Shown in pieces: positions 18,012-28,470 of a stretch of 64,000 nt of DNA. A model generated the notes under the pieces. The model was not told the origin of the DNA. It saw only the letters and a list, made by a program, of their open reading frames with translations, and ran no database searches. Source of the stretch: Nocardioides marmoriginsengisoli (lineage in GTDB: Bacteria > Actinomycetota > Actinomycetes > Propionibacteriales > Nocardioidaceae); assembly GCF_003725695.1 (NCBI RefSeq), contig NZ_RJSE01000009.1, positions 460,724 through 524,723 on the forward strand, read 5' to 3'. Each line of letters starts with the position of its first letter. The first letter of the stretch is position 1. The position numbers and the translations under genes were made by a program.

Positions 18012-19139
18012 ATGTACGTCGCCCACCTCTCCCTGCACGACTTCCGTTCGTATCCCGCCGTCGAGGTCGAGATCGGTCCGGGGGTCACCGCCTTCGTCGG
18101 CCGCAACGGCCAGGGCAAGACCAACCTGGTCGAGGCGATCGACTACCTGTCGAGCCTCTCCTCGCACCGGGTTGCGTCGGACGCGCCGCTGGTCCGCCAA
18201 GGCGCCCAGCAGGCGATCGTCCGGGCCGCGGTGATCCGTGACGAGCGCCGTGCGGTGCTGGAGATCGAGATCAACCCCGGCAAGTCGAACCGGGCCCGGA
18301 TCAACAAGTCGCCGCTCCCGAAGGCGAAGGAGCTCCTCGGCCTGGTCCGTACCGTGGTGTTCGCCCCCGACGACCTCTCCCTGGTGAAGGGGGACCCGTC
18401 GGAGCGCCGGAAGTTCGCCGACGACCTCCTCGTCCAGATCTCGCCCCGCTTCGCGGGGATCCGTGCCGACTACGAGCGGGTGCTCAAGCAGCGCAACTCG
18501 CTCCTGAAGACGGCTCGGACCAACCGGCGCGCCCGCGACGCCGACGAGACCCTGCTCTCCACGCTGGCGGTCTGGGACTCCCGGCTCTCCGAGCTCGGCG
18601 CCGAGATCCTGCGCCGCCGTCTCCAGCTCGTCGCCGACCTCGCCCCGCTGATCGGGAAGGCGTACGAAGCGGTGGCCCGCGGCGCGCGGCGCGACGACAC
18701 CACGGTGGACTACAAGCCGAGCCTGGACCTGGTCCCCGACGTACCGCTGGAGCAGCAGCTGCTCGACGAGCTCGGCCGCCGCCGCGCCGACGAGCTCGAG
18801 CGCGGCCTGACCCTGGTCGGCCCGCACCGCGACGACCTGCTGCTCGGGCTCGGCGACCTGCCGGTGAAGGGCTACGCCAGCCACGGCGAATCCTGGTCGT
18901 TCGCGCTGGCGCTGCGGCTGGCCTCCTACGACCTGCTCCGTGCCAGTGGTGACGACCCGGTGCTGATCCTCGACGACGTGTTCGCCGAGCTCGACTCCGG
19001 CCGGCGTGCCCAGCTCGCCGACCTGGTCGCCGATGCGGAGCAGGTGCTGATCACCGCGGCGGTTCCCGAGGACATCCCCGAACAGCTCCGCGGTCGTCGC
19101 TTCATCGTCGCCGGCGGGGAGGTGACCTTGGATGAGTGA
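18012..19139 (+). CDS. recF: DNA replication and repair protein RecF
   Basis: A 375-residue SMC-like ATPase that helps load RecA at gaps. Walker A is GRNGQGKTN at about residues 30-38, and the ABC-type signature and Walker B ([19 protein letters not shown]) lie near 315-335. The ATG at 18012 lies two bases after the gnd stop. The longer frame would run back through gnd. It overlaps dciA by eight bases. Confidence 0.97.
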   Translation: MYVAHLSLHDFRSYPAVEVEIGPGVTAFVGRNGQGKTNLVEAIDYLSSLSSHRVASDAPLVRQGAQQAIVRAAVIRDERRAVLEIEINPGKSNRARINKSPLPKAKELLGLVRTVVFAPDDLSLVKGDPSERRKFADDLLVQISPRFAGIRADYERVLKQRNSLLKTARTNRRARDADETLLSTLAVWDSRLSELGAEILRRRLQLVADLAPLIGKAYEAVARGARRDDTTVDYKPSLDLVPDVPLEQQLLDELGRRRADELERGLTLVGPHRDDLLLGLGDLPVKGYASHGESWSFALALRLASYDLLRASGDDPVLILDDVFAELDSGRRAQLADLVADAEQVLITAAVPEDIPEQLRGRRFIVAGGEVTLDE

Positions 19140-19731
19140 CGGGACCCCGGACCCGGAGGTCGAGCCGGAGCTCGAGCCCGCGGTCGACCCGGAGACCGAG
19201 CCTGTCGAGATCACGGACGGCTCCCCGAAAGCCTCGACGTCCGAGCACGACGACGGCGGACTCGAGCTGGCCAAGAGCATCGCCCGCGGCTTGGCCGGAA
19301 CGACCGGTCCGCTGCGGCGGAAGGGGAAGGCGCCGCGGCGTACCCCCGTCCAGTCGAGCTCGGCCCACCCCGACGACCGCGACCCGCAGACCCTCGACGC
19401 GACCCTCGGCCGGTTCGTCACCGAGCAGGGCTGGCAGACCGAGCTCCGGGTGCACGGCGTGTTCACCCGGTGGCCGGCGATCGTCGGCAAGGAGGTCGCC
19501 GAGCACGTCACCCCGGAGTCCTACGTCGAGGGCCGCCTGGTGGTGCGCACCGACTCCACGGCCTGGGCGACGCAGATGAAGATGCTGGCTGCGAACGTCG
19601 TACGACGACTCAACGAGGAGCTGGGCGACGGCACCATCGAGGTGATCGACGTGCTCGGTCCGCACGTGCCCCGCTGGACCAGTGGGCGGCTGCGGGTCAA
19701 GGGCCGCGGGCCGCGGGACACCTACGGCTGA
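19132..19731 (+). CDS. dciA: DUF721 / DciA-family protein (probable helicase operator)
   Basis: A 199-residue protein with an acidic N-terminus (about residues 1-45), a basic linker and a DUF721 domain at about 80-175 ([29 protein letters not shown]). DUF721 proteins such as DciA assist loading of the replicative helicase in bacteria that lack DnaC/DnaI. The homolog sits between recF and gyrB in mycobacteria, as here. The start overlaps the recF stop, so the two are probably translated together. Confidence 0.85.
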   Translation: MSDGTPDPEVEPELEPAVDPETEPVEITDGSPKASTSEHDDGGLELAKSIARGLAGTTGPLRRKGKAPRRTPVQSSSAHPDDRDPQTLDATLGRFVTEQGWQTELRVHGVFTRWPAIVGKEVAEHVTPESYVEGRLVVRTDSTAWATQMKMLAANVVRRLNEELGDGTIEVIDVLGPHVPRWTSGRLRVKGRGPRDTYG

Positions 19732-20010
19732 TCGGGATCGCTTCAGTGCCGATCTGCGGGCATCGCAGCGGTACACCCCCTCACCTGAAGCCCTGCGGTG
19801 AGGCTGGAGACGCCTTCGGAGGCCTCCAGGGGCCACATTTCGTCGAAGATCCCCCCAAACCTGTGGATGGACACGTGATTTAAGAGGCCTGGCGGGTAGA
19901 CTGAGGTGTGGTCGTCCTAGTGATGGAGACATTGCGCCGGCGGCCATTTTCCGTGCGTGCACACCGTTTCGAACGTGCACGCCGTCTTTCTCCGAACGAA
20001 GAGGTAGCTC
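19732..20010. other. Intergenic region before gyrB
   Basis: These 279 bases have no gene. A TAGACT hexamer at 19897-19902 is a possible -10 element for gyrBA, but I see no well-spaced -35. The sequence TGTGGATGG at 19863-19871 resembles a DnaA box with two mismatches. Confidence 0.35.
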
Positions 20011-22158
20011 GTGGCTGACCCGGCGCACAACGAAGTAGGGCAATCCGAATCCGGGACCACCGGTTCAGCCGTCGAGGATGGCAACTACGACGCCAGCGCG
20101 ATCCAGGTCCTCGAGGGCCTGGAAGCCGTTCGCAAGCGGCCCGGCATGTACATCGGCTCCACCGGGGAGCGCGGTCTGCACCACCTGATCTGGGAGGTCG
20201 TCGACAACTCGGTCGACGAGGCGCTCGCCGGCCACTGCGACAAGATCATCCTGACGCTGCAGGCCGACGGCGGCGTCCGGGTCGAGGACAACGGTCGCGG
20301 TATCCCGACCGACATCCACCCGACCGAGGGCATCTCCGCGCTGACGATGGCGCTGACCATGCTGCACGCCGGCGGCAAGTTCGGCGGCGGCGGCTACAAG
20401 GTCTCCGGCGGTCTGCACGGCGTCGGCATCTCGGTGGTCAACGCCCTCTCCACCAAGGTCATCGCCGAGGTGAAGAATCGCGGGCACCTCTGGCGGCAGA
20501 CCTTCACCGTCGGCGTACCGGACGCGGACCTGGCCGAGGTGCGTCCGATGGAGGACGGCGAGCGGACCGGCACCACGATCACGTACTACGCCTCCGACGA
20601 CATCTTCGAGACGACCACCTACAACCTGGAGACGGTCACCAACCGGATCCGGGAGATGGCCTTCCTCAACAAGGGCCTGGAGATCATCGTCCGCGACGAG
20701 CGGCCGCCGGCCGAGGGTCTTGAGGACATCCTCGACGACGCGATGCAGACCGATGTCGACGACGCCGTCATCGAGGACCCGGACGCCCAGGTCGACCCGA
20801 TGACCGACGATGAGGCGACCGAGAACGAGGGTCGCAAGGGCGGCGTTCTCGAGCGTCGGTTCAAGTTCGACCGCGGCCTGGTCGACTACGTCGAGCACCT
20901 GAACCGCCGCAAGGTGGTGGCGAACGCCACCATCATCAGCTTCGAGGCGGAGACCCCCGAGGGCTCCGAGAACCACATGAGCCTCGAGCTCGCGATGCAG
21001 TGGAACACCTCCTACCAGGAGTCGGTGCACACCTTCGCGAACACGATCAACACCCACGAGGGCGGTACTCACGAAGAGGGCTTCCGTGCTTCGCTCACCA
21101 CGCTGGTCAACAGCTGGGGCGAGGAGTGGGGCCTGATCAAGAAGCGCGAGGACCGGGTCTCCGGCGACGACATCCGTGAGGGCCTGACCGCGATCATCTC
21201 GATCAAGCTGGGCGAGCCGCAGTTCGAGGGCCAGACCAAGACCAAGCTCGGCAACACCGAGGCCAAGGGCTTCGTGCAGCGGATCGTCAACGACCAGCTC
21301 GGTGCCTGGCTCGAGGAGAACCCGGCCGAGGGCAAGGAGATCATCCGCAAGTCGCAGGCAGCGGCGCAGGCCCGGCTGGCCGCGCGCAAGGCCCGCGACC
21401 TGGCCCGCAACCGCAAGGGCCTGCTCGGCGGCGGCGGGCTCCCCGGCAAGCTCAGCGACTGCCAGTCGACCAACCCGGAGGAGTGCGAGGTCTTCATCGT
21501 CGAGGGTGACTCGGCCGGCGGCTCCGCGCGTCAGGGCCGGGACCCGCGGGTGCAGGCGATCCTGCCGATCCGCGGAAAGATCCTCAACGTCGAGAAGGCC
21601 CGGATCGACAAGGTCCTCGCCAACACCGAGGTCCAGGCGATCATCTCCGCGCTCGGTACCGGCATCCACGAGGAGTTCAACGTGGAGAAGCTGAGGTACC
21701 ACAAGGTCGTGCTGATGGCGGACGCCGACGTCGACGGCCACCACATCAACACCCTGCTGCTGACGCTGCTGTTCCGGTTCATGCGGCCGCTGATCGAGCT
21801 CGGCTACGTCTACATGGCGCAGCCGCCGCTCTACCGGATCCGGTGGAACAAGCCGGCTGACCACGAGTTCGTGTACTCCGACGCGGAGCGCGACGCGGTG
21901 ATGGCCGACGGTCTGGACAACGGCAAGAAGCTGCCGAAGGAGAACCCGGTCCAGCGGTACAAGGGTCTCGGTGAGATGAACGCCGAGGAGCTGTGGGAGA
22001 CCACGATGAACCCGGACGCGCGGCTGATGCTCCAGGTGACGCTCGACGACGCCGCCCAGGCCGACGAGGTGTTCTCGACGCTGATGGGTGAGGACGTGGA
22101 GCAGCGCAGGTCCTTCATCCAGAGGAACGCGAAGGACGTTCGCTTCCTGGACATCTAG
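20011..22158 (+). CDS. gyrB: DNA gyrase subunit B
   Basis: The 715-residue ATPase subunit of gyrase, which drives negative supercoiling. It has the GHKL ATP-binding domain ([31 protein letters not shown]), a transducer domain and the TOPRIM domain ([15 protein letters not shown] and DADVDGHHI). The start is GTG at 20011, with GAGG upstream. A strongly acidic, low-complexity stretch of about 35 residues around 240-275 ([20 protein letters not shown]) looks like a lineage insertion. It is followed by gyrA 99 bases on. Confidence 0.98.
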   Translation: MADPAHNEVGQSESGTTGSAVEDGNYDASAIQVLEGLEAVRKRPGMYIGSTGERGLHHLIWEVVDNSVDEALAGHCDKIILTLQADGGVRVEDNGRGIPTDIHPTEGISALTMALTMLHAGGKFGGGGYKVSGGLHGVGISVVNALSTKVIAEVKNRGHLWRQTFTVGVPDADLAEVRPMEDGERTGTTITYYASDDIFETTTYNLETVTNRIREMAFLNKGLEIIVRDERPPAEGLEDILDDAMQTDVDDAVIEDPDAQVDPMTDDEATENEGRKGGVLERRFKFDRGLVDYVEHLNRRKVVANATIISFEAETPEGSENHMSLELAMQWNTSYQESVHTFANTINTHEGGTHEEGFRASLTTLVNSWGEEWGLIKKREDRVSGDDIREGLTAIISIKLGEPQFEGQTKTKLGNTEAKGFVQRIVNDQLGAWLEENPAEGKEIIRKSQAAAQARLAARKARDLARNRKGLLGGGGLPGKLSDCQSTNPEECEVFIVEGDSAGGSARQGRDPRVQAILPIRGKILNVEKARIDKVLANTEVQAIISALGTGIHEEFNVEKLRYHKVVLMADADVDGHHINTLLLTLLFRFMRPLIELGYVYMAQPPLYRIRWNKPADHEFVYSDAERDAVMADGLDNGKKLPKENPVQRYKGLGEMNAEELWETTMNPDARLMLQVTLDDAAQADEVFSTLMGEDVEQRRSFIQRNAKDVRFLDI

Positions 22159-22175
22159 CTCTGCAAGGTCCGGGG

Positions 22176-22227
22176 ATCTCGACAGGCTCGATCTCCGCGT
22201 GACCCGGATGTCGAGCTTGTCGAGACG
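22176..22227. repeat. Inverted pair of dispersed CTCGAC repeats between gyrB and gyrA
   Basis: ATCTCGACAGGCTCGAT (22176-22192) and, inverted, the unit at 22204-22227 (TGTCGAGCTTGTCGAGAC) can form a hairpin in the gyrB-gyrA gap. It belongs to the same family as the arrays at 43302, 57164 and 63825. Confidence 0.75.
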
Positions 22228-22257
22228 CCGTACGACGAAGGAAAAAGGGAACCAAGG

Positions 22258-24918
22258 ATGACTGAGACCCCCACCGAGAACCCGGGCCCCAGCGGCCGGA
22301 TCGAGCCGATCGAGCTGCAGACCTCGATGCAGCGCGCCTACATCGACTACGCGATGGCGGTCATCGTCGGGCGTGCGCTGCCCGACGTACGGGACGGTCT
22401 GAAGCCGGTGCACCGCCGGGTGCTCTACGCGATGTACGACGGCGGCTACCGTCCGGACCGCGGCTTCTCGAAGTGCTCGCGCGTCGTCGGTGACGTGATG
22501 GGTCAGTACCACCCGCACGGCGACACCGCGATCTACGACACCTTGGTGCGGCTCGCGCAGCCGTGGGTGATGCGCGCGCCGCTGATCCACGGCCAGGGCA
22601 ACTTCGGCTCGCCGGGCAACGACTCGGCCGCGGCGATGCGGTACACCGAGTGCCGGATGGCGCCGCTGGCGCTGGAGATGGTCCGGGACATCACCGAGGA
22701 GACCGTCGACTTCCAGCCGAACTACGACGGCCGCTCCGAGGAGCCGACCGTGCTGCCGGCCCGCTACCCGAACCTGCTGGTCAACGGTTCCGCCGGCATC
22801 GCCGTCGGGATGGCGACCAACATCCCGCCGCACAACCTCCGCGAGGTCGCCGAGGGTGCGCAGTGGGCGCTCGAGCACCCGGACGCCAGCCGCGAGGAGC
22901 TGCAGGACGCGCTGATCGAGCGGATCAAGGGACCCGACTTCCCGAACGGCGCGCTGATCGTCGGCCGCCAGGGCATCGAGCAGGCGTACCGGACCGGGCG
23001 CGGCTCGGTCACCCAGCGCGCGGTCATCGAGATCGACGAGGACAGCAAGGGCCGCACCTGCCTCTCGATCACCGAGCTGCCGTACATGGTGAACCCGGAC
23101 AACCTCGCGCTGAAGATCGCCGAGCTCGCCGACTCCGGCAAGGTCCAGGGCATCTCCGACGTCCGCGACGACTCCTCGGGCCGGACCGGTCAGCGCCTGG
23201 TCGTCGTGCTGAAGCGCGACGCGGTGGCCCGGGTGGTGCTGAACAACCTGCTCAAGCACACCGAGCTGCAGACCAACTTCTCCGCGAACATGCTGGCGCT
23301 CGTCGACGGCGTCCCGCGGACGCTGACGATCGACCAGTTCATCTCCAACTGGGTCGCGCACCAGATCGAGGTCATCCAGCGGCGGACCACCTTCCGGCTG
23401 CGCAAGGCCGAGGAGCGCGCCCACATCCTGCGTGGTCTGGTCAAGGCGCTCGACATGCTGGACGAGGTGATCGCCCTCATCCGGAACTCCCCCGACGCGA
23501 ACGACGCGCGCGAGGGGCTGATCGCGCTGCTCGACATCGACGAGCTCCAGGCCAACGCGATCCTCGACATGCAGCTGCGCCAGCTGGCCGCACTGCAGCG
23601 TCAGCGGATCATCGACGACCTGGCGGAGATCGAGCTCGAGATCGCCGACCTCAACGACATCCTCGCGAACGTCAGCCGGCAGCGCTCGATCGTCTCCGAG
23701 GAGCTGGCCGCGATCGTGGAGAAGTACGGCGACGACCGTCGTACCCAGATCATCGCGGCCGACGGCGACCTGTCGATGGAGGACCTGATCCCGGACGAGG
23801 ACCTGGTCGTCACCATCACCCGCGGCGGCTACGCCAAGCGCACCCGGGCCGACCAGTACAGGACCCAGAAGCGGGGAGGCAAGGGCGTCCGCGGCGCGAC
23901 CCTGCGCGGCGACGACGTGGTGGATCACTTCATCTCCACGTCGAACCACCACTGGCTGCTGTTCTTCACGACCGCCGGGCGCGTCTATCGGACGAAGGCG
24001 TACAACCTCCCGGAGGCGTCGCGCGACGCGAAGGGCGGCCACGTCGCCGGGCTGCTCAGCTTCCAGCCCGACGAGAGCATCGCCCAGGTGCTGGCGATCC
24101 GGGACTACGAGCAGTCGCCGTACCTGGTGCTCGCGACCCGCAACGGCCTGGTCAAGAAGACCCGGCTCGGGGACTACAACAGCCCGCGCCAGGCCGGCGT
24201 CATCGCGATCAACTTCCGCGAGGACGACGACGAGCTGATCGGTGCCGAGCTGGTGGACTCCGAGGACCACATCCTGCTGGTCTCTCGGAAGGGTCAGGCG
24301 ATCCGGTTCCCGGCGGACGACAGCCAGCTGCGCCCGATGGGCCGGGCCACGTCCGGCGTCCAGGGGATGAAGTTCCGCGAGGGTGACTCGCTGCTGTCGA
24401 TGTCGGTGATCCGCGCGGACCAGGTCGCGAACGAGGCCCTCGAGGAAGGTGCCGAGGGCGGCGACGAGATCAAGGTGCAGTACGTCTTCACGATCACCGA
24501 TGGCGGCTTCGCCAAGCGCTCCCGGATCTCGGAGTACCGGATCCAGTCGCGCGGCGGTATCGGCATCAAGGCGATGTCGCTGGCCAACGAGGACCGCGGT
24601 GGCCTGGTCGGCGCCTTCATCGTGGTCGAGGGCGACGAGATCCTGTCGATCACCTCCGGCGGTCAGGTCGTCCGCAGCCCGATCAACGCCGACTTCCGGG
24701 CCACCGGTCGCTCGACGATGGGCGTGAAGTTCGTGACGCCCAAGAAGGACGACTCGGTGGCGGTCGTGGCGCGCAGCGTCGAGCGGTCCTCCGAGGACGA
24801 CGAGGACCTCGTCGAGGGCGAGGGTGTCGAGGGCGCCGAGGGCGAGGGCGTCGAGACGGCGGAGGCTCAGGCCCCGGATGCAACAATCGAGGCAACTGAG
24901 ACCGGCGAGGAGAGTTGA
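22258..24918 (+). CDS. gyrA: DNA gyrase subunit A
   Basis: The 886-residue DNA-cutting subunit of gyrase. The N-terminal part has the catalytic Tyr in [11 protein letters not shown] (near residue 128) and the quinolone-region motif [13 protein letters not shown], with Thr at the position of E. coli Ser83. The C-terminal beta-propeller contains the gyrase box ([10 protein letters not shown]). The tail after about 845 is acidic ([11 protein letters not shown]). GGAACCAAGG precedes the ATG. It overlaps the next gene by one base. Confidence 0.98.
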   Translation: MTETPTENPGPSGRIEPIELQTSMQRAYIDYAMAVIVGRALPDVRDGLKPVHRRVLYAMYDGGYRPDRGFSKCSRVVGDVMGQYHPHGDTAIYDTLVRLAQPWVMRAPLIHGQGNFGSPGNDSAAAMRYTECRMAPLALEMVRDITEETVDFQPNYDGRSEEPTVLPARYPNLLVNGSAGIAVGMATNIPPHNLREVAEGAQWALEHPDASREELQDALIERIKGPDFPNGALIVGRQGIEQAYRTGRGSVTQRAVIEIDEDSKGRTCLSITELPYMVNPDNLALKIAELADSGKVQGISDVRDDSSGRTGQRLVVVLKRDAVARVVLNNLLKHTELQTNFSANMLALVDGVPRTLTIDQFISNWVAHQIEVIQRRTTFRLRKAEERAHILRGLVKALDMLDEVIALIRNSPDANDAREGLIALLDIDELQANAILDMQLRQLAALQRQRIIDDLAEIELEIADLNDILANVSRQRSIVSEELAAIVEKYGDDRRTQIIAADGDLSMEDLIPDEDLVVTITRGGYAKRTRADQYRTQKRGGKGVRGATLRGDDVVDHFISTSNHHWLLFFTTAGRVYRTKAYNLPEASRDAKGGHVAGLLSFQPDESIAQVLAIRDYEQSPYLVLATRNGLVKKTRLGDYNSPRQAGVIAINFREDDDELIGAELVDSEDHILLVSRKGQAIRFPADDSQLRPMGRATSGVQGMKFREGDSLLSMSVIRADQVANEALEEGAEGGDEIKVQYVFTITDGGFAKRSRISEYRIQSRGGIGIKAMSLANEDRGGLVGAFIVVEGDEILSITSGGQVVRSPINADFRATGRSTMGVKFVTPKKDDSVAVVARSVERSSEDDEDLVEGEGVEGAEGEGVETAEAQAPDATIEATETGEES

Positions 24919-25508
24919 TGGCTTCGAAACGCGAGACCTCGCCGATCGCTCCCGCGCGCACGCTGGCGGCCGAGGGAGAGACCCAGATGGTGAAGGGGCC
25001 GAAGGTTCCGGCACAGCCCGGGACGGCCGGTGACGACAAGGTCTCGCTGACCTCGCGGTTCCGCCGTACCGAGCGCGAAGGTCTGCAGCCGGCCGCCGGT
25101 CCCGGTACGCCGGGTGCTGCCGAGGGCGCGCCCCGCCAGGTGCGGCAGGCGAAGCTCCGCCTCGTCCAGGTCGAGCCCTGGTCGGTGATGAAGGCGGCGT
25201 TCGTACTCTCCGTCGCGATCGCGATCGTCACCGTCGTCGCGGTCGCCATCGTCTGGGGCGTGCTCGGCGCGGCCGGGCTCTGGGACTCGGTGAACTCGAT
25301 CGTGCAGGACTCGATCGGGGACAGCAAGGGAGCGCCGTTCCAGATCCAGGACTACCTCGGGACCTCGCGGATCCTCGGCTTCACGATGCTGGTCGCCGTC
25401 GCCGACATCGTCCTGATCACCGCCATCGCCACCTTGGCGGCGTTCCTCTACAACCTCGCGGCGACCCTCGTCGGGGGTATCGAGGTCACCTTCGCCGAGG
25501 ACAAGTGA
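24918..25508 (+). CDS. DUF3566 membrane protein
   Basis: A 196-residue protein with a polar N-terminus of about 85 residues and two membrane segments (about 97-120, FVLSVAIAIVTVVAVAIVWGV, and 150-180). It matches the DUF3566 family that follows gyrA in actinobacteria. Its role is unknown. The ATG at 24918 shares one base with the gyrA stop. An alternative TTG lies one codon earlier. Confidence 0.85.
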   Translation: MASKRETSPIAPARTLAAEGETQMVKGPKVPAQPGTAGDDKVSLTSRFRRTEREGLQPAAGPGTPGAAEGAPRQVRQAKLRLVQVEPWSVMKAAFVLSVAIAIVTVVAVAIVWGVLGAAGLWDSVNSIVQDSIGDSKGAPFQIQDYLGTSRILGFTMLVAVADIVLITAIATLAAFLYNLAATLVGGIEVTFAEDK

Positions 25509-25602
25509 GCCGCAGCTCCACGAGGGCCGACCTCGTTTTGTAGGGGCCGAACCGCATGGGGTAATCTTCGCTGTCGGTCACGCAGGCAACTGCCGGCCAC
25601 CC

Positions 25603-25676
25603 GGGCCTATAGCTCAGACGGTTAGAGCGCTTCCCTGATAAGGAAGAGGTCAGAGGTTCAAGTCCTCTTAGGCCCA
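25603..25676 (+). tRNA. tRNA-Ile (GAT)
   Basis: A 74-base cloverleaf. The acceptor stem GGGCCTA pairs with TAGGCCC. The anticodon arm TTCCCTGATAAGGAA gives anticodon GAT, and the T-loop GTTCAAGTC is present. CCA is not encoded. It lies in the conserved gyrA-tRNA-Ile-tRNA-Ala order. Confidence 0.97.
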
Positions 25677-25701
25677 CAAAGGATCCACCATGGAGGTCGG
25701 A

Positions 25702-25827
25702 ATGAAGAAGATCCTGTTCGTAGTCCTCGCCGCAGTTGCCGGTGTCTTCGTCAAGAAGAAGATCGACCAAGGGCGCAACGAGCAGGATCTCTGGCAGCAG
25801 GCGACCGACCCGGTCACGAAGGCCTGA
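25702..25827 (+). CDS. DLW-39 family protein
   Basis: A 41-residue protein of unknown function, MKKILFVVLAAVAGVFVKKK followed by a short tail with the family motif QDLW. It has one hydrophobic helix followed by Lys-rich residues, so it is probably membrane-anchored. The ATG at 25702 has GGAGG five bases before it. An ATG four codons earlier would include that ribosome site. Small proteins of this kind sit between these two tRNAs in many actinobacteria. Confidence 0.9.
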   Translation: MKKILFVVLAAVAGVFVKKKIDQGRNEQDLWQQATDPVTKA

Positions 25828-25863
25828 TCCACCTCCACTCCCACCGCCGGCCCACGTCGGCTC

Positions 25864-25936
25864 GGGGCCTTGGCGCAATTGGTAGCGCACCTGCTTTGCA
25901 AGCAGGGGGTTAGGGGTTCGAGTCCCCTAGGCTCCA
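25864..25936 (+). tRNA. tRNA-Ala (TGC)
   Basis: A 73-base cloverleaf. The acceptor stem GGGGCCT pairs with AGGCTCC (one G-U pair). The anticodon loop CTTTGCAAG gives anticodon TGC, and the T-arm is AGGGGTTCGAGTCCCCT. CCA is encoded directly after it (25937-25939), unlike the tRNA-Ile. Confidence 0.97.
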
Positions 25937-26055
25937 CCATGCTCGTCTGTCGAGTCCGCTGGCTCCACTGAGGTCATACGTCGAGCTCACGGAGATAGCG
26001 GTCAGTCCTGAGTGACTGCACCACCATTCCGGAACGGGCTTCCCCTCAAAGGCTA

Positions 26056-26093
26056 TGTAAAGGTACCGTTACAAATGTAAAGATTTCTTTACA
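26056..26093. promoter_or_regulatory. Two adjacent 18-bp operators before the HTH-nucleotidyltransferase gene
   Basis: TGTAAAGGTACCGTTACA (26056-26073) and TGTAAAGATTTCTTTACA (26076-26093) are inverted repeats of the same half-site TGTAA/TTACA, with centres 20 bp apart (about two helix turns). They lie immediately before the ribosome site of the gene at 26108, so they are probably an autoregulatory operator. Confidence 0.7.
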
Positions 26094-26107
26094 TAGTGGA
26101 GGTGCCA

Positions 26108-26737
26108 ATGGACTGGAACGACCCGACGACAGCGGCAGTGTCGTCACTGGACGGTGCTGTCCTCGCTGTGCTTGCGCAGACCAATCGGGGTCTGACCGGG
26201 CGAGACGTTCACCGGCAGTCGCGGCGTGGGACGGCGCCGAGTATCAACAAGGCGCTGAACCGACTGGTCGACCAAGGTGTCGTCTTCTCGGAGGCGACCG
26301 GCAACGCCTACGTGTATCTCCTGAACCGCGACCACATCGCGGCCGGCATCGCGGTCGCCCTGGCCGGACTGAGGGGCGAGTTCTTCAACCGCTTGCGCAG
26401 CCAACTGTCCGCATGGTCGGTGCCCGCCGTCGGCGCCGCGGTGTTCGGGTCGGTCGCTCGCGGCGACGCCACGACGGAGTCCGACATCGACCTCCTGATC
26501 GTGCGCCCCAATGATCTCGCCGAGAACGATGTCGAGTGGACCTCCCAGATAGACCGGCTCCGGGACTCCGTCACCCGTTGGACCGGGAACGATGCCAGCA
26601 TGCTCCAGGTGACCGAGCGCGACCTGCGTGGCGTCGTGGATCGCGACGCACCCATCCGTGAGTCGTTGATGAACGATGCGATCGACCTCCTCGACCAACC
26701 GATCCGTGAACTCCTTGGGCGGAGGACTCCGGGGTAA
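26108..26737 (+). CDS. Winged-helix regulator fused to a minimal nucleotidyltransferase (MNT) domain
   Basis: A 209-residue protein. Residues about 10-75 form a winged helix (LTGRDVHRQSRRGTAPSINKALNRLVDQGV). Residues about 100-170 are a nucleotidyltransferase core with G114-S115 and D126-x-D128 in GSVARGDATTESDIDLLIV. That is the GS-x(n)-DxD pattern of MNT/KNTase-type enzymes. MNT domains often act as antitoxins that AMPylate HEPN toxins, but I see no HEPN gene beside it. The ATG at 26108 has GGAGG upstream. Paired operators precede it. The gene stands alone between tRNA-Ala and the sortase, a common landing zone for acquired DNA. The function is unknown. Confidence 0.7.
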   Translation: MDWNDPTTAAVSSLDGAVLAVLAQTNRGLTGRDVHRQSRRGTAPSINKALNRLVDQGVVFSEATGNAYVYLLNRDHIAAGIAVALAGLRGEFFNRLRSQLSAWSVPAVGAAVFGSVARGDATTESDIDLLIVRPNDLAENDVEWTSQIDRLRDSVTRWTGNDASMLQVTERDLRGVVDRDAPIRESLMNDAIDLLDQPIRELLGRRTPG

Positions 26738-26766
26738 CCCCGGAACCACCCCTTCGTTGTGGTGGT

Positions 26767-27507
26767 GTGACGAACTGGTGGAGCCCTGCCCGAAACACTC
26801 GGGCCTGCGCGAGTCTCCTGGCCGTGGTGCTGGTGCAGGCACTCCTGACCGAGTCCGGATCCGCCCAGTCCGGAGCAGCTGCGTCGGGAGCAGCCGAACC
26901 GGTCGTGAAGGCTCAGGTGCAGACCCAGGCGAGGGCGTGCACCCGACCGGCTCGCGGCTTCGTGCCGACCCGGGCGGCGATCCCCTCGATCGGGCGGAGC
27001 GTACGCGTCATCCAGGTCCGTCGTACGGCGAGCGGTGCGGCCGGTGCGGGCCCGGTGACGAGGGCCGGGAAGTGGCTGATGGCGATGGACCCGCACAACC
27101 GCGCGGCCAGCCGCCGGGGCAGCGTGCTGCTCTCGGGTCACACCTGGCCCGACGGATCCGCACTCGGCAACGCGATGCTGCGGAACCTCCACGAGGGCGA
27201 CGGCATCGTCCTGCGCGGCAAGAAGGGCCGGAAGGCCTGCTACGTGATCTTCAAGCGGAAGAGCTATCCGGCGAAGAAGGTGCCGACCCGCAGCGCCTTC
27301 CGTACCTCCGGTCCCGAGCGCGTTGTCATCGTGACCTGCTCCGGGAAGCGGCGAGGTCCGGGGAACTGGTCGCGACGGACGCTCTGGTACGCCAAGCCGC
27401 TGACCCCCGCTCGGCCGCCCGCGCCGAGTACCCCTCCCCCGCCGCCGGCTCCGAACAACGGCGGCCTGCTCGGTGGTCTGCTGGGTGGTCTGCTCGGCGG
27501 CTCGTAG
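26767..27507 (+). CDS. Class E/F-type sortase
   Basis: A 246-residue exported cysteine transpeptidase-like protein. A hydrophobic signal segment lies at about 12-32. The sortase core has the catalytic His in LSGHTW (about 120), Cys in VIVTCSG (about 190) and Arg in SRRTLWYA (about 208). After the core come a Pro-rich stretch and a terminal GLLGGLLGGLLGGS repeat. The GTG start is at 26767. I see no substrate with an LPXTG-like motif nearby, so it may act on proteins encoded elsewhere. Confidence 0.75.
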   Translation: MTNWWSPARNTRACASLLAVVLVQALLTESGSAQSGAAASGAAEPVVKAQVQTQARACTRPARGFVPTRAAIPSIGRSVRVIQVRRTASGAAGAGPVTRAGKWLMAMDPHNRAASRRGSVLLSGHTWPDGSALGNAMLRNLHEGDGIVLRGKKGRKACYVIFKRKSYPAKKVPTRSAFRTSGPERVVIVTCSGKRRGPGNWSRRTLWYAKPLTPARPPAPSTPPPPPAPNNGGLLGGLLGGLLGGS

Positions 27508-27547
27508 GCCGACCCGTTCGAGGTCCGGCTCACGGAACCCTGGCGCA

Positions 27548-27563
27548 CTAGAACACGTTCTAG
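27548..27563. promoter_or_regulatory. KstR-like operator upstream of the DUF1295 gene
   Basis: CTAGAACACGTTCTAG has 7-bp perfect arms around AC and fits the mycobacterial KstR consensus TNNAACNNGTTNNA. It ends 13 bases before the ATG at 27577. Confidence 0.55.
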
Positions 27564-27576
27564 ATACGGTCCTCCC

Positions 27577-28470
27577 ATGGACACCGGCCGGATGAGCAAG
27601 ACCGAGTCGATCGCGCGCGTCGGCATCTCCTACCTGTTCGCCTTCGGGGCCGGCGGTGCCTGGATGGCCTGGGGGCCGAACACCGACCACCTCTGGCTGG
27701 ACGGGTTGATCGCCGACCTGATCGCCACGCTGGTCGTCTTCGCCGCCAGCCGCCTGCACCGGAACTCCAGCTTCTACGACGCGTACTGGAGCGTGCTGCC
27801 GCCGTTGCTGATGCTGACGTGGTGGATCGAGTCCGGCACGCCCGCAGACGATCCGCGCGCCTGGTTGGTCGCCGTGGTGATGCTGGTCTGGTCGATCCGG
27901 CTGACCGGCAACTGGATCTACGCCTTCCCAGGACTGCACCACGAGGACTGGCGCTACTCGATGCTGCGCGACCGTGCCGGCAAGGCGGAGGCGGTGGTCG
28001 ACCTGGTCGGCATCCACCTGGTGCCGACCCTCCAGGTCTTCCTCGGCATGGTGCCGGTGTACGTCGTCCTCACCCGCACCGGTCGTGAGATCGGCTGGCT
28101 CGACGTCGTCGCGGTCGTCGTCGGGCTGGGCGCGGTGGTCCTCGCGTTCGTCGCCGACCTGCAGATGTACCGCTTCGCGTGCTCCCGCCAGCCGGGGCAG
28201 GCGATGGATCGCGGGCTCTGGTCCTGGTCCCGGCACCCGAACTACTTCGGTGAGTTCGCCTTCTGGCTCTCCCTCGGCCTCTTCGCAGTGGCCGCCGACC
28301 CGGACGCGTGGTGGGCCCTGGTCGGAGCGCTCGGCATCTACGCGATGTTCCAGGGCGCCAGCATCCCGATGATGGAGCAGCGCAGCCTCGAGCGGAGGCC
28401 GTCGTACGCCGACGTGGTGGCGCGGGTTCCGCGCTTCGTGCCCCGCCCGCCGCGGAAGGCCGCCGCATGA
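27577..28470 (+). CDS. DUF1295 membrane oxidoreductase (steroid 5-alpha-reductase superfamily)
   Basis: A 297-residue protein with about seven hydrophobic segments. Near the C-terminus it has the conserved WSRHPNYFGEFAFW (about 220-233), diagnostic of the isoprenylcysteine methyltransferase / steroid 5-alpha-reductase / DUF1295 superfamily. The substrate cannot be read from sequence. A KstR-like operator just upstream links it by inference to sterol or lipid catabolism. It overlaps the next gene by four bases (ATGA), so the two form an operon. Confidence 0.75.
   Translation: MDTGRMSKTESIARVGISYLFAFGAGGAWMAWGPNTDHLWLDGLIADLIATLVVFAASRLHRNSSFYDAYWSVLPPLLMLTWWIESGTPADDPRAWLVAVVMLVWSIRLTGNWIYAFPGLHHEDWRYSMLRDRAGKAEAVVDLVGIHLVPTLQVFLGMVPVYVVLTRTGREIGWLDVVAVVVGLGAVVLAFVADLQMYRFACSRQPGQAMDRGLWSWSRHPNYFGEFAFWLSLGLFAVAADPDAWWALVGALGIYAMFQGASIPMMEQRSLERRPSYADVVARVPRFVPRPPRKAAA

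Noticed and set aside
20065..25014. A 1649-codon open frame on the minus strand across gyrB and gyrA
   Set aside because: It is antisense to two certain genes. High GC leaves this frame open, and its composition (Val/Asp/Arg/Leu runs) fits no protein family.
25603..26107. Integrated element using tRNA-Ala as attachment site
   Set aside because: No integrase and no second copy of the tRNA 3' end is visible downstream in the window.
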